Positions 7,076-14,102 of a DNA stretch of 27,742 nucleotides are shown here, piece after piece. The position numbers and the translations under genes were made by a program. The stretch covers positions 1 to 27,742 of the forward strand of contig CBDUSI010000059.1 of the NCBI GenBank assembly GCA_965370045.1, written 5' to 3'. The notes under the pieces were generated by a model, which ran no database searches, had not been told where the DNA came from, and was given only the letters and a program-made list of their open reading frames with translations. Each line of letters starts with the position of its first letter. The first letter of the stretch is position 1. The stretch comes from CAZONU01 sp965370045. Lineage in GTDB: Bacteria; Planctomycetota; SZUA-567; JAKLDR01.

Positions 7076-8350
7076 GTGGGGATGATGACCTTCGCCGAGA
7101 AAGTGCTGGCCCGCGCGGCGGGGCGCCGCTCGGTGCGGCCCGGCGAGATCGTGGTGGTGCGACCCGCGCATCTCCTGACCCACGACAACACCGCGGCGAT
7201 CATCGGCAAGATCGGCCCGGAGCTCGAGAAGTACGGCGTGGTCTCGCCGGACTTCCCGGTGATCGTCCTGGACCACGTGATCCCCGCGCGCGACGAGAAG
7301 ACCGCCACCAACCACAAGAAGGTCCGCGAGTTCGTCAAGCGTTTCGGGATCACCAACTTCTTCGACGCCGGCGAGGGCATCTGCCACCAGGTCGTCGCCG
7401 AAAGGGGCCTGGCCCTGCCGGGCACTATCGTGGTCGGCAGCGACTCGCACACCTGCACCTACGGCGCGCTGGGCTGCTTCGCGACGGGCATCGACCGCAC
7501 CGAGGCCGCCGTGCTGCTGCTCACCGGGGAGACCTGGCTCAGGGTTCCCAGGTCGATCCACGTCGAAATCACCAACCAGTTGGCCATCGGCGTTGACGCC
7601 AAGGACCTGGTGCTCAAGATCATCGGTGACATCGGCGCCGACGGCGCCAATTACATGTCCGTGGAGTTCGACGGGCCCGGCGTGGCCAAGCTGTCCATGG
7701 ACGAGCGCTTCACCATCACCAACATGGGCGTGGAGATGGGCGCCAAGTGCGCGGCCTTCCGGACCGACCCCGCCAGTACGCGGTTCCTGTCCTCCGCGGG
7801 AGTCAAGCCCCAGGCCTGGGAGGCGCTGTGGGCCGACCCCGACGCGGAGTACGAGCGGCGGCTGGCCTACAGCCTCGCGAAGATCGAGCCGATGCTGGCC
7901 ATGCCCCACAAGGTGGACAACGCTGTCCCGGTGCGCGAGAAACTGGGTCTGGAGATCGACCAGTGCCTGCTGGGCACCTGCACCAACGGGCGGCGCTCGG
8001 ACCTCAAGGTCGCGGCGCGCATCCTGCGCGGGAAGCGCATCGCGCCGAACGTCAGGCTGCTGGTCCTGCCCGCCAGCCGGTCCGTGCTGCTCGCGGCCAT
8101 CAAGGCCGGACACATCGACGCGCTGGTGGCCGCCGGGGCGACGCTGCTGCCCCCCGGCTGCGGTCCCTGCCTGGGCGCGCACCAGGGCTGCCTGGCCCCC
8201 GGCGAGCGCTGCCTGTCCACCGCCAACCGGAACTTCAAGGGCCGGATGGGCTGCCCCGACGCGGAGATCGTCCTGGCCAGCCCCGCCACGGTGGCCGCCT
8301 CGGCGCTGGCCGGCAAGGTAACCGATCCCCGGGAGGTGCTCGCGAAATGA
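7076..8350 (+). CDS. Aconitase-family large subunit (LeuC / homoaconitase type)
   Basis: This is a 424-residue catalytic subunit. Iron-sulphur ligands are C302 (GTCTNGR), C362 and C365 (GCGPC). GSDSHTCTYGALG (121-133) and the N-terminal AEKVLARAAGR..VRPGEIV match the LeuC2/homoaconitase subfamily found in thermophiles and archaea. GTG 7076 gives the usual MGM-TFAEK beginning and sits 7 bases after a G-rich stretch; ATG 7082 is a possible alternative. The stop overlaps the small-subunit start by 4 bases (ATGA), a sign of coupled translation of an obligate heterodimer. The sequence does not separate isopropylmalate, homocitrate and citrate as substrate. No leuA or leuB-like partner in leucine context is nearby, which argues against leucine synthesis. 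Confidence 0.9.
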   Translation: MGMMTFAEKVLARAAGRRSVRPGEIVVVRPAHLLTHDNTAAIIGKIGPELEKYGVVSPDFPVIVLDHVIPARDEKTATNHKKVREFVKRFGITNFFDAGEGICHQVVAERGLALPGTIVVGSDSHTCTYGALGCFATGIDRTEAAVLLLTGETWLRVPRSIHVEITNQLAIGVDAKDLVLKIIGDIGADGANYMSVEFDGPGVAKLSMDERFTITNMGVEMGAKCAAFRTDPASTRFLSSAGVKPQAWEALWADPDAEYERRLAYSLAKIEPMLAMPHKVDNAVPVREKLGLEIDQCLLGTCTNGRRSDLKVAARILRGKRIAPNVRLLVLPASRSVLLAAIKAGHIDALVAAGATLLPPGCGPCLGAHQGCLAPGERCLSTANRNFKGRMGCPDAEIVLASPATVAASALAGKVTDPREVLAK

Positions 8351-8832
8351 AGGTCTGGCGCTACGGCGACGACGTCAACACCGACATGCTCTTCCCCGGC
8401 AAGTACACCTATAGCTGCTCGACCGCCGAGGAGGTACTGCCGCACCTCCTGGAAGACCTCGACCCGGAGTTCGCGGGCAACGTGAAGTCCGGGGATATCG
8501 TCATGGCCGGGCGCAACTTCGGCTGCGGGTCGAGCCGCGAGCAGCCGGTGCTGGGGCTGGTGGCCGCCGGCGTGGTCGCCGTGGTGGCCGGCTCCTTCGC
8601 GCGCATCTTCTACCGCGCGGCCATCAACCAGGGGCTGCTGGTGGTGGAGTGCCCCGGGGCGACCGAAGCCTACAGCGACGGCGACGAAGTGCAGCTCGAC
8701 GCCGAGCTCGGCCGCCTCACCGTGGGCGGGAAGCAGTTCAGCTTCCCCTCGCTGCCCCCCGAGGTCCTGGCCATTCGCGAGGCCGGCGGACTGCTCAACT
8801 TCGCCCGCAAGAAACTGGAGAACCGCAAGTGA
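8347..8832 (+). CDS. Aconitase-family small (swivel) subunit (LeuD / homoaconitase type)
   Basis: This 161-residue LeuD-like swivel subunit partners the 424-residue protein encoded just upstream. It opens with VWRYGDDVNTDMLFPGKY, the conserved loop that sets substrate length in this superfamily, and carries GRNFGCGSSREQ (residues 56-67) for substrate carboxylate binding. The segment after PGKY reads TYS rather than the YLRT loop often cited for isopropylmalate isomerase, so a different acid is plausible. The start ATG overlaps the previous stop (ATGA), and its stop overlaps the next gene's GTG start (GTGA). Confidence 0.9.
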   Translation: MKVWRYGDDVNTDMLFPGKYTYSCSTAEEVLPHLLEDLDPEFAGNVKSGDIVMAGRNFGCGSSREQPVLGLVAAGVVAVVAGSFARIFYRAAINQGLLVVECPGATEAYSDGDEVQLDAELGRLTVGGKQFSFPSLPPEVLAIREAGGLLNFARKKLENRK

Positions 8833-10112
8833 GACTCTACGAGTACGAGGCCAAGAAGGTCCTGGCCGGCGGGGGGCTGAAGGTCCCCAAGCCTTACGGG
8901 CTGGTCCGGTCGGGAAAGGACCTCCCCAAGCTCCGGGCCGGAGTCGCCTTCCCGGCAATGGTCAAGGCCCAGGTGCTGGTCGGCGGCCGCGGCAAGGCCG
9001 GCGGCGTGCGCAAGGTCGGGTCCGCCGCGGAGTTCAAGACTGCCGCCCGCGAGATGCTCGGCCTGTGCATCAAGGACTACCGCGTGGAGTCGGTGCTCGT
9101 TGAGGAGGCCGTGGAGTTCACCGGCGCTTGTTACTTGGGCATCACCGTCAACCCGGCCACCGGCAACAGCGTGCTCATGGCCAGCGCCGCCGGCGGCGTG
9201 GACATCGAGGAGGTGGCCGCCTCGCGGCCCGAAGCCATTCTGCGCCTGGAACTGGCGGCGAATCCCGACGATTTGCCCGCCGGGAAGGCCCGCGAGTTGG
9301 CCGCTTTTCTCAACAAGGACCTGGGCGGCGACGCCAAGCTGGAAAAGGCCCTGGTCGAGACCGCCGGCAGGCTCTATGCCCTTTATCAGAAACACGACTG
9401 CAAGGTGACCGAAGTGAACCCGCTGCTGATCACCGCCAGCGGGCCGCTGTGCGCCGACGCCAAGATGGTCCTGGACGACAACGGCCTCTTCCGCCAGGGG
9501 GCGCTGCTGGCCAGGCTGGGGGCCGCCGGCAAGCGCCACGACGTGGCCGAGCCCACCGAACGCGAGCGGCGCGCGGCCAAGGCGGGCTTCCCCTACGTCG
9601 ATCTGCTGCCCGAAAGCGCCGCGCGCGAGCCCGGCAAGGTCTACGTGGGCCTGGTGCCCGGCGGCGCCGGCTACGGGATATTCTCCATCGACGAGGTCGC
9701 CGGCACCAGCGAGGAGTTCTTCGACGGCCGCGCCGTGCCCGTCAACTTCATGGACTCCGGCGGGGGGCCCTCGCGCGCGCAGGTCGCCGAGATGTTCGCT
9801 CTGCTCATGGATCACCCCCTGGTCGACCTGATTGTCACCTCGCGCTTCGGTGGCATTTCCAGTTGCGACATCTTCGTTCGCGGATTGATCGACTGCCTGC
9901 GCGAGCGGCGCGCGGCCGCCCGGCGCGTGGTGCCGGTGTACGGCCGCATGGTGGGCACCGAGCTGGCCGCGGCGCGCGCGTATCTCGACGACGCCCGGCG
10001 GCAGACCCCCGAGGACCTGGAGCCGCTCTCCATGATCATCGGAAATCGGGAAATAATGGCCGAGGTGATCCGCAAGGGCCTGGCCGACTTCCTCGCCAGG
10101 CGAGGGACGTAG
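8829..10112 (+). CDS. ATP-grasp acyl-CoA synthetase subunit, citryl-CoA synthetase CcsA / ATP-citrate lyase N-terminal type
   Basis: This 427-residue SucC-like protein begins RLYEYEAKKVL. It has the ATP-grasp glycine loop GGRGKAGGV (residues 52-60), metal-binding EVNPLL (195-200) and D210, and a flavodoxin-like acid-binding domain with GGAGYG (278-283), MDSGGG (308-313) and RFGGISSCD (339-347). The length is close to citryl-CoA synthetase large subunits and to the N-terminal subunit of two-part ATP-citrate lyases, and longer than E. coli SucC (388). With the next gene it should bind a citrate-like acid and ATP and form an acyl-CoA. GTG 8829 overlaps the previous stop codon; the longer open frame upstream is read-through of the leuD region. 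Confidence 0.87.
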   Translation: MRLYEYEAKKVLAGGGLKVPKPYGLVRSGKDLPKLRAGVAFPAMVKAQVLVGGRGKAGGVRKVGSAAEFKTAAREMLGLCIKDYRVESVLVEEAVEFTGACYLGITVNPATGNSVLMASAAGGVDIEEVAASRPEAILRLELAANPDDLPAGKARELAAFLNKDLGGDAKLEKALVETAGRLYALYQKHDCKVTEVNPLLITASGPLCADAKMVLDDNGLFRQGALLARLGAAGKRHDVAEPTERERRAAKAGFPYVDLLPESAAREPGKVYVGLVPGGAGYGIFSIDEVAGTSEEFFDGRAVPVNFMDSGGGPSRAQVAEMFALLMDHPLVDLIVTSRFGGISSCDIFVRGLIDCLRERRAAARRVVPVYGRMVGTELAAARAYLDDARRQTPEDLEPLSMIIGNREIMAEVIRKGLADFLARRGT

Positions 10113-10114
10113 CC

Positions 10115-12238
10115 ATGACCGCCGCGAAGAGATCCCACATCGCCCCTGCCGAGGGAATGCTGGCTTACCTCGTGGGCCGGACCCGCCCGAAGCTGGCCCG
10201 GAGCATCGCCCGGACCGGCCGCATCGAGACCGCGGTGATCGGCCTGGGCCGCCAGGGCACCCGCCACGCGGGGATCATGAAGGAGTTCGGCACCCAGGTC
10301 ACCGCCGGGGTGGCCCCCGGCAAGGGCGGCTCGCGCGTGCACGAGACCATCCCGGTCTACGAGACGGTCCGGAAGATGCTCAGCACACACCCGGACATCG
10401 CCGCGGTGAGCATCTGGAAGCACTACTCCAGCGCGGCTGAGGCGACGCTGGAGGTCATCGAAGCGGGCATTCCCATTGTGGTGCTCATCAGCGAAGGCAT
10501 GCCCGTCCGGGACGTGCGCCGGGTGCTGGTCGCCGCGCGGGAGCGGGGCACGCTGCTCCTGGGTCCCAACACGCCGGGGATCATCTTCCCGCCGGAGCGC
10601 GTCAAGGTGGGCATGCTCCCGGACGTCTTCTACCCCGCCGAGCCGGAGCCCGGCCGCTACACCGCCGAGGGAGTGACTATCTGTTCGCGGAGCGGGGCCA
10701 TCCTCTACCACATGTCCGACGCGCTGGCCTCGGCGGGCATCGCCCAGAACGCGGTGGTCGGGGTCGGCGGCGATTCCGCGGTGGGCAGCCCCTTCCCGGT
10801 CATAGTCCCGCTGGTCTCCGGCTTCGAGGGCACCGAACTGGTGGTCGTCGCCGGGGAGATCGGCGGGTGCGCCGAGGAACTCCTCGCCGAGGACATCAAG
10901 TCCCATCCGGAAAAGTACCCCAAGCCGGTGGTCGCGCTGATCTCCGGGCGCTCGGCGCCGGAGGGCAAGACCATGGGGCACGCCGGGGCCATCGTCGCGC
11001 CGGGCGCGGAGTACGGGACTTTCAAGTCGAAGAAAGCCGCGCTGGAGGCCGCCGGGGTCACCGTGGTCAACGGCCAGCGCGCGCTGGTCGAGGCGGTCAA
11101 GGCCCGGCTCGGCGGCAAGACATACTTCCAGCCCGAGCGCTACTACGAGCGCATGCGCCAGATGTGGGACGCCCCGCCGCCCAAGCCGACGTGGAGCACG
11201 GCGATCACCTTCGTGGCCCCCAACCGCCTGGCCCTCCGCGGCAAGCCGCTGGACGGCCTGATTGGCAAGCGCTCGCTCCTGGAGGTCGCCGGGCTGCTGG
11301 TCTCCGGCAAGTTCCCGAGCAAGAAGACGCTCGCCGAGCTGAACAGGATCGCCTGCCGGGCCGCCGCCGGGCCCGCGCCGGGCGGGCGGCCCAGCAAGGG
11401 CGACGACGTCAGCAAGCAGCTCGCGGCCATGCTGCTGGCCGACAAGCGCCTGGCGGCCTGCGGCTGCCCCGACCTCCAGAAGACCGCCCGCCTGCTGGGC
11501 CGGGCCGCGGCCTGCCTGGGGCGGATATTCGGGAACAAGCTGCCGCGCTCGCGGGACTTCTCCAAGGTGCTCTGCGCGGCGATGGCCGGTAATGCCGCGC
11601 GCGGCGCGGGGCGCGCCCGCATGCTGGAGGCCTGCGCGGTGGCCTGCGCGGACCACGGCGTGACGCCTCCCAGCGCCCAGGCAACTGTGCTGGCCGCCTC
11701 GGTGCGCGCGGCCTTCGAGATGGCAATGGCCAGCGGAGTGGGCGCAATCACCGACGTGCACGGCGGCGCCGGCGCCCAGGCCGCGCGATTCTTCGCGGAG
11801 TGCGCGGAGCTGGCCGAGCGCGAGGGCCTGGCCCCGCGCGCGGCCGCTGAAAGACTGATAGCGGAAAGGATCGGGAGCGGCCAGCGCATCGAAGGGCTGG
11901 GCCACCGCCTGCACACCCGCGACCCGCGCCGCGACGTGCTCTGGCGACTCGCCAGGAAGACCGGCGTGGCCGGCCCCTGCGTGGCGATCTCCCAGGTCGC
12001 CGAGGAAGCCTTCAAGGCGGTCAAGGGCACCTCCCTGCCCGTCAACGTCGACGGGGCCATCGGCGCGATAGTGGCCGACATGCAGCTCGACCCGCGCCTG
12101 GCCAAGGTGCTCTTCATGACCGGGCGCCTGGTGGGCCTGGCCGCGCACTACTTCGAGGAGGTCGCCACCCAGCCGCCCATGCGCCGCATTGACTTCTCCG
12201 CGGCGGTCTATACCGGGCCGAAGCCCAAGAGCAGGTAA
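10115..12238 (+). CDS. ATP-citrate-lyase-like subunit: CoA-binding/ligase domains fused to a citryl-CoA-lyase (citrate synthase fold) domain
   Basis: This 707-residue protein has a SucD-like CoA-binding domain (about 35-150) and a ligase domain with the phosphohistidine H289 in KTMGHAGAIV. Its citrate-synthase-fold domain (about 375-690) carries H549 (DVHGGAG), H597 (GLGHR, followed by DPR) and D646 (NVDG), which align with the citrate synthase His-His-Asp triad, plus ADHGVTPPS (512-520). This is the domain order of AclA, a fusion of citryl-CoA synthetase small subunit and citryl-CoA lyase. With the preceding subunit it should use ATP and CoA to split citrate, or a homologue such as homocitrate, to acetyl-CoA plus a 2-oxo acid. 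GAGGGA precedes the ATG, 2 bp after the previous stop. It is the last gene of the operon; a repeat element follows at 12253. Confidence 0.88.
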   Translation: MTAAKRSHIAPAEGMLAYLVGRTRPKLARSIARTGRIETAVIGLGRQGTRHAGIMKEFGTQVTAGVAPGKGGSRVHETIPVYETVRKMLSTHPDIAAVSIWKHYSSAAEATLEVIEAGIPIVVLISEGMPVRDVRRVLVAARERGTLLLGPNTPGIIFPPERVKVGMLPDVFYPAEPEPGRYTAEGVTICSRSGAILYHMSDALASAGIAQNAVVGVGGDSAVGSPFPVIVPLVSGFEGTELVVVAGEIGGCAEELLAEDIKSHPEKYPKPVVALISGRSAPEGKTMGHAGAIVAPGAEYGTFKSKKAALEAAGVTVVNGQRALVEAVKARLGGKTYFQPERYYERMRQMWDAPPPKPTWSTAITFVAPNRLALRGKPLDGLIGKRSLLEVAGLLVSGKFPSKKTLAELNRIACRAAAGPAPGGRPSKGDDVSKQLAAMLLADKRLAACGCPDLQKTARLLGRAAACLGRIFGNKLPRSRDFSKVLCAAMAGNAARGAGRARMLEACAVACADHGVTPPSAQATVLAASVRAAFEMAMASGVGAITDVHGGAGAQAARFFAECAELAEREGLAPRAAAERLIAERIGSGQRIEGLGHRLHTRDPRRDVLWRLARKTGVAGPCVAISQVAEEAFKAVKGTSLPVNVDGAIGAIVADMQLDPRLAKVLFMTGRLVGLAAHYFEEVATQPPMRRIDFSAAVYTGPKPKSR

Positions 12239-12252
12239 CGAAAAGAGATTTC

Positions 12253-12367
12253 AACCGCCAAGACGCCAAGAAGACGAGTGTTCAGTGTGCAGATTTCAGT
12301 GTTCAGTGGCCTGACAACTGAACACTGACAACCGAAAACTGAAAACTGGCTTTGCGCCTTGGTGGTT
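12253..12367. repeat. Palindrome-ended repeat element, copy 1
   Basis: The left end AACCGCCAAGACGCCAAG (12253-12270) is an imperfect inverted copy of the right end CTTTGCGCCTTGGTGGTT (12350-12367). The middle is made of short CAGTGTTCAGT / AACTGAACACTG units, including a perfect 11-bp inverted repeat at 12297-12307 / 12317-12327 with a 9-base loop. It fills the gap between two converging genes (ends at 12238 and 12373), so it may double as a bidirectional terminator. Two relatives lie at 13059 and 13499. Confidence 0.75.
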
Positions 12368-12372
12368 CATTC

Positions 12373-12969
12373 CTATCTCATAGTAGAAATCTCCGCCCAG
12401 AGCTTGCAGCTCTCCGGGCTCGAAGGCTTAACGGGCCGCGCGCCGGGCGCGGTCTTCACCAACGCCTGAAGCACGGGGCGCAGCTCGGCGGCGCGCGGAT
12501 GACCGGTGGCGGTGAGCACGCGGTAGATGGCCCGCGCTTCTGTCGGCGAAGTGCTCCTCATGCCCGCGGCCAGCAGGCGGTCGCCGACCTCGCCGGCGCG
12601 GCGCGAGTTCTTGTCCCAGAGCAGATACGCGATAGTCGCGTCCTCCAACGAAGGGTCGCCCACCAGCGGCGCGACCCCCTTCCCGGGGCCGTTAATCGCG
12701 TCCTGCCAGGGCCCGGCCTTCTTGCGGAAGCCCTGGCCGCCGCCGGCGCCCAGCCACCTTGTGCGGCTGATCAGCTTCATCAACTCCCGAACGTTCTTGG
12801 TGGTCGGGAGCCTGCCCAGGTTCTTCATGCCGACCTTGGGGGTCTTCCTCCCCGGCCGCGCGGAGTTCACCGACTGGCCCTCTTCCATGGCCTTGATAAC
12901 CAGCAGGCCGATGCCCGTGCCCGCCGCCAGGGCCACGGCCACCACAATCAGCAACGTCTTGCCGCTCAT
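12373..12969 (-). CDS. Membrane-anchored protein of unknown function
   Basis: This 198-residue protein has a short N-terminal MSGK and one hydrophobic segment at about residues 5-24 (LLIVVAVALAAGTGIGLLVI), followed by a polar domain. It is most likely an inner-membrane anchor with the rest outside the cytoplasm. ATG 12969 is chosen over 13020 because GGAGGG lies 7 bases upstream and the anchor then sits at the N-terminus. The soluble part contains LMKLISRTRWLGAGGG and LEDATIAYLLWDK and looks helical. I recognise no family. It is read from right to left, and its neighbour at 13050 has the same direction across an 80-bp gap. Confidence 0.7.
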   Translation of the reverse strand: MSGKTLLIVVAVALAAGTGIGLLVIKAMEEGQSVNSARPGRKTPKVGMKNLGRLPTTKNVRELMKLISRTRWLGAGGGQGFRKKAGPWQDAINGPGKGVAPLVGDPSLEDATIAYLLWDKNSRRAGEVGDRLLAAGMRSTSPTEARAIYRVLTATGHPRAAELRPVLQALVKTAPGARPVKPSSPESCKLWAEISTMR

Positions 12970-13049
12970 GCTTGGACCCTCCGGGCGGTCAACAATACCC
13001 TCCGCCCGCCCGGCCCGCAAGCTCTAAGGCCCATCGCGGGGTTTCCAAC

Positions 13050-14018
13050 CTACTTCTTCACCACCAAGACACCAAGGCACCAAGGCACCAAGTTGGAATC
13101 CGGGTCGCGGGAAAGCGCGCTGGTTTCGCGAGCGGCTTCCGCCGCGTCCAAGCCCTCAAGGTTCTTTGTGTCTTGGTGTCTTGGTGGTTGATTAGCCCAA
13201 TGCATGTGGCGGCGGTGGACCAGGAGCGTCCGCGCGGCGCGGGCGGCGAGCTTGGGGTCGAAGCCGACCACGAAGTCCAGCAGCCTGTTAATCGCCAGAG
13301 AGGCGCCGAACTGCGCTGCCGTCCGTCGCGCGGCTGGGTAAGCCTTGTCCCAGGCCTTCGCGTAAACGAAAGCCCAGCGGGTTACTTCCTCCCGGGGATG
13401 GCCGACTTCGCCCGCAATCGTGATGTAATCGGCACCGTGGGCCACGCGGTGCGTCGCATACGTAATGCGGCGTCGCAGTTCTTCTGGTGGTTCTTCTTCA
13501 CCACCAAGGCACCAAGGCACCAAACCAGTTTTCAGTTTTCGGTCTTCAGTTTTCGGGACTCCTGAACACTGCGCACTGAGCTCTGAACACTCGTTCTCCT
13601 TGGTGTCTTTGTGTCTTGGTGGTTGATAACGCCTTCGCTCGACGTGGCGGCGATGGATGAGCAGCTCGCGCGCGGCGTTCTCGGCGGCAGTTTCGTCATC
13701 GCTCTTCAGCAACATGCAAAGGCCCGCGAGGGTTTCACCCTCGGCCTCCTGCAATCGCAGCTTCTCCGCGCGCTCGGAGAGCGGCCCCCAGACCTCGGGA
13801 TGGTCGATGGAGAACGTAACCAAATCGCCGGCGCTGGTCCCGGTGCTCTCGGCAATCAGCTCCCAGGACGCGCCCCGCCCGCGCTGGCGCGCGGCGTCGA
13901 TGAGGACTTCCCGCGGGAACGGGAGATCGTTCGCCACGGAGGCACGGAAACGCGGAGAACCGCTGTTGCCACCCTCGCGGGGGACGGCGGGTTCCCGGCT
14001 GGCGGTGTCCTTTATCAC
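13050..14018 (-). CDS. Two-module protein with in-frame repeat-element insertions, unknown function
   Basis: This 322-residue protein starts at GTG with GGAGGAG 8 bases upstream and a good promoter at 14074-14102. It contains two related modules, about residues 35-130 and 177-275. Each has a helix-turn-helix-like part (SWELIAESTGTSAGDL and DYITIAGEVGHPREEV) and ends in AARELLIHRRHV or AARTLLVHRRHM. Directly after each module the chain runs through a repeat element in the same frame, giving QPPRHKDTK..LVPWCLGG (132-172) and QPPRHQDTK..LVPWCLG (277-316). The second element supplies the C-terminus, ending VVKK. DNA binding is a guess from the helix-turn-helix-like parts; I recognise no named family. 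The insertions have not broken the frame, so it is scored as a gene and not as a pseudogene. Confidence 0.65.
   Translation of the reverse strand: MIKDTASREPAVPREGGNSGSPRFRASVANDLPFPREVLIDAARQRGRGASWELIAESTGTSAGDLVTFSIDHPEVWGPLSERAEKLRLQEAEGETLAGLCMLLKSDDETAAENAARELLIHRRHVERRRYQPPRHKDTKENECSELSAQCSGVPKTEDRKLKTGLVPWCLGGEEEPPEELRRRITYATHRVAHGADYITIAGEVGHPREEVTRWAFVYAKAWDKAYPAARRTAAQFGASLAINRLLDFVVGFDPKLAARAARTLLVHRRHMHWANQPPRHQDTKNLEGLDAAEAARETSALSRDPDSNLVPWCLGVLVVKK
13059..13189. repeat. Palindrome-ended repeat element, copy 2 (inside the 322-residue gene)
   Basis: The left end is ACCACCAAGACACCAAGG and continues with further GCACCAAG units to 13092. The right end, 13164-13189, ends TCTTGGTGTCTTGGTGGTT and is its inverted copy. 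The unit is an octamer of the form CACCAAGR, repeated three or four times in each arm. The element is about 131 bp and encodes the last 46 or so residues of the overlapping gene. Confidence 0.8.
13499..13624. repeat. Palindrome-ended repeat element, copy 3 (inside the 322-residue gene)
   Basis: The left end, 13499-13524, is three CACCAAGG-type units. The right end, 13598-13624, ends TGTCTTGGTGGTT and is the inverted copy. The middle holds CAGTTTTC and GAACACTG units like those in copy 1. Its length, 126 bp, is a multiple of three. On the minus strand it is read as residues of about 131-173 of the overlapping gene. Confidence 0.8.
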
Positions 14019-14036
14019 GAAGTCCGCTCCTCCGAT

Positions 14037-14069
14037 AACTGGTCACCGGCCACTGACCACCGACAACTA
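14037..14069. repeat. Degenerate CACTGACCACCGAC-type short repeats
   Basis: Short related units (ACTGGTCACC, CCACTGACC, ACCGACAACT) lie between the promoter and start codon of the 322-residue gene, so they are in its leader. They resemble, but are not copies of, the middle parts of the elements at 12253 and 13499. Confidence 0.5.
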
Positions 14070-14073
14070 CTAT

Positions 14074-14102
14074 AATATACACCGAACGGGACCGAATGTC
14101 AA
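14074..14102 (-). promoter_or_regulatory. Promoter of the two-module gene
   Basis: On the minus strand TTGACA (plus 14097-14102) and TATATT (plus 14074-14079) are 17 bp apart. The start site would be near 14067, giving a leader of about 49 bases before the GTG at 14018. Confidence 0.75.

Noticed and set aside
4960..7458. 832-codon open frame opposite the HD and aconitase-family genes
   Set aside because: It spans three genes antisense, with no recognisable domain.
8649..8828. Upstream extension of the CcsA-like protein
   Set aside because: It overlaps the LeuD-like gene out of frame; the conserved RLYEYEAKK start is at GTG 8829.
5260..8832. Leucine biosynthesis leuCD operon
   Set aside because: No leuA or leucine-type leuB accompanies the genes, there are two isomerases, and an ATP-dependent lyase and aldehyde dehydrogenase share the operon.
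9128..10114. N-terminal extension of the lyase-like gene back to 9128
   Set aside because: The extension overlaps the CcsA-like gene in another frame and is Arg-rich; ATG 10115 has a ribosome-binding site and starts a normal domain.
9812..12148. 778-codon open frame opposite the lyase-like gene
   Set aside because: Antisense shadow without motifs.
12352..13191. Plus-strand gene across the repeat region
   Set aside because: It is opposite a minus-strand gene with a ribosome-binding site and membrane anchor; its peptide is shadow plus translated repeat.
12253..13624. CRISPR array
   Set aside because: The repeats are few, differ in sequence, are inverted within each element rather than direct, and have no regular spacers or cas genes nearby.
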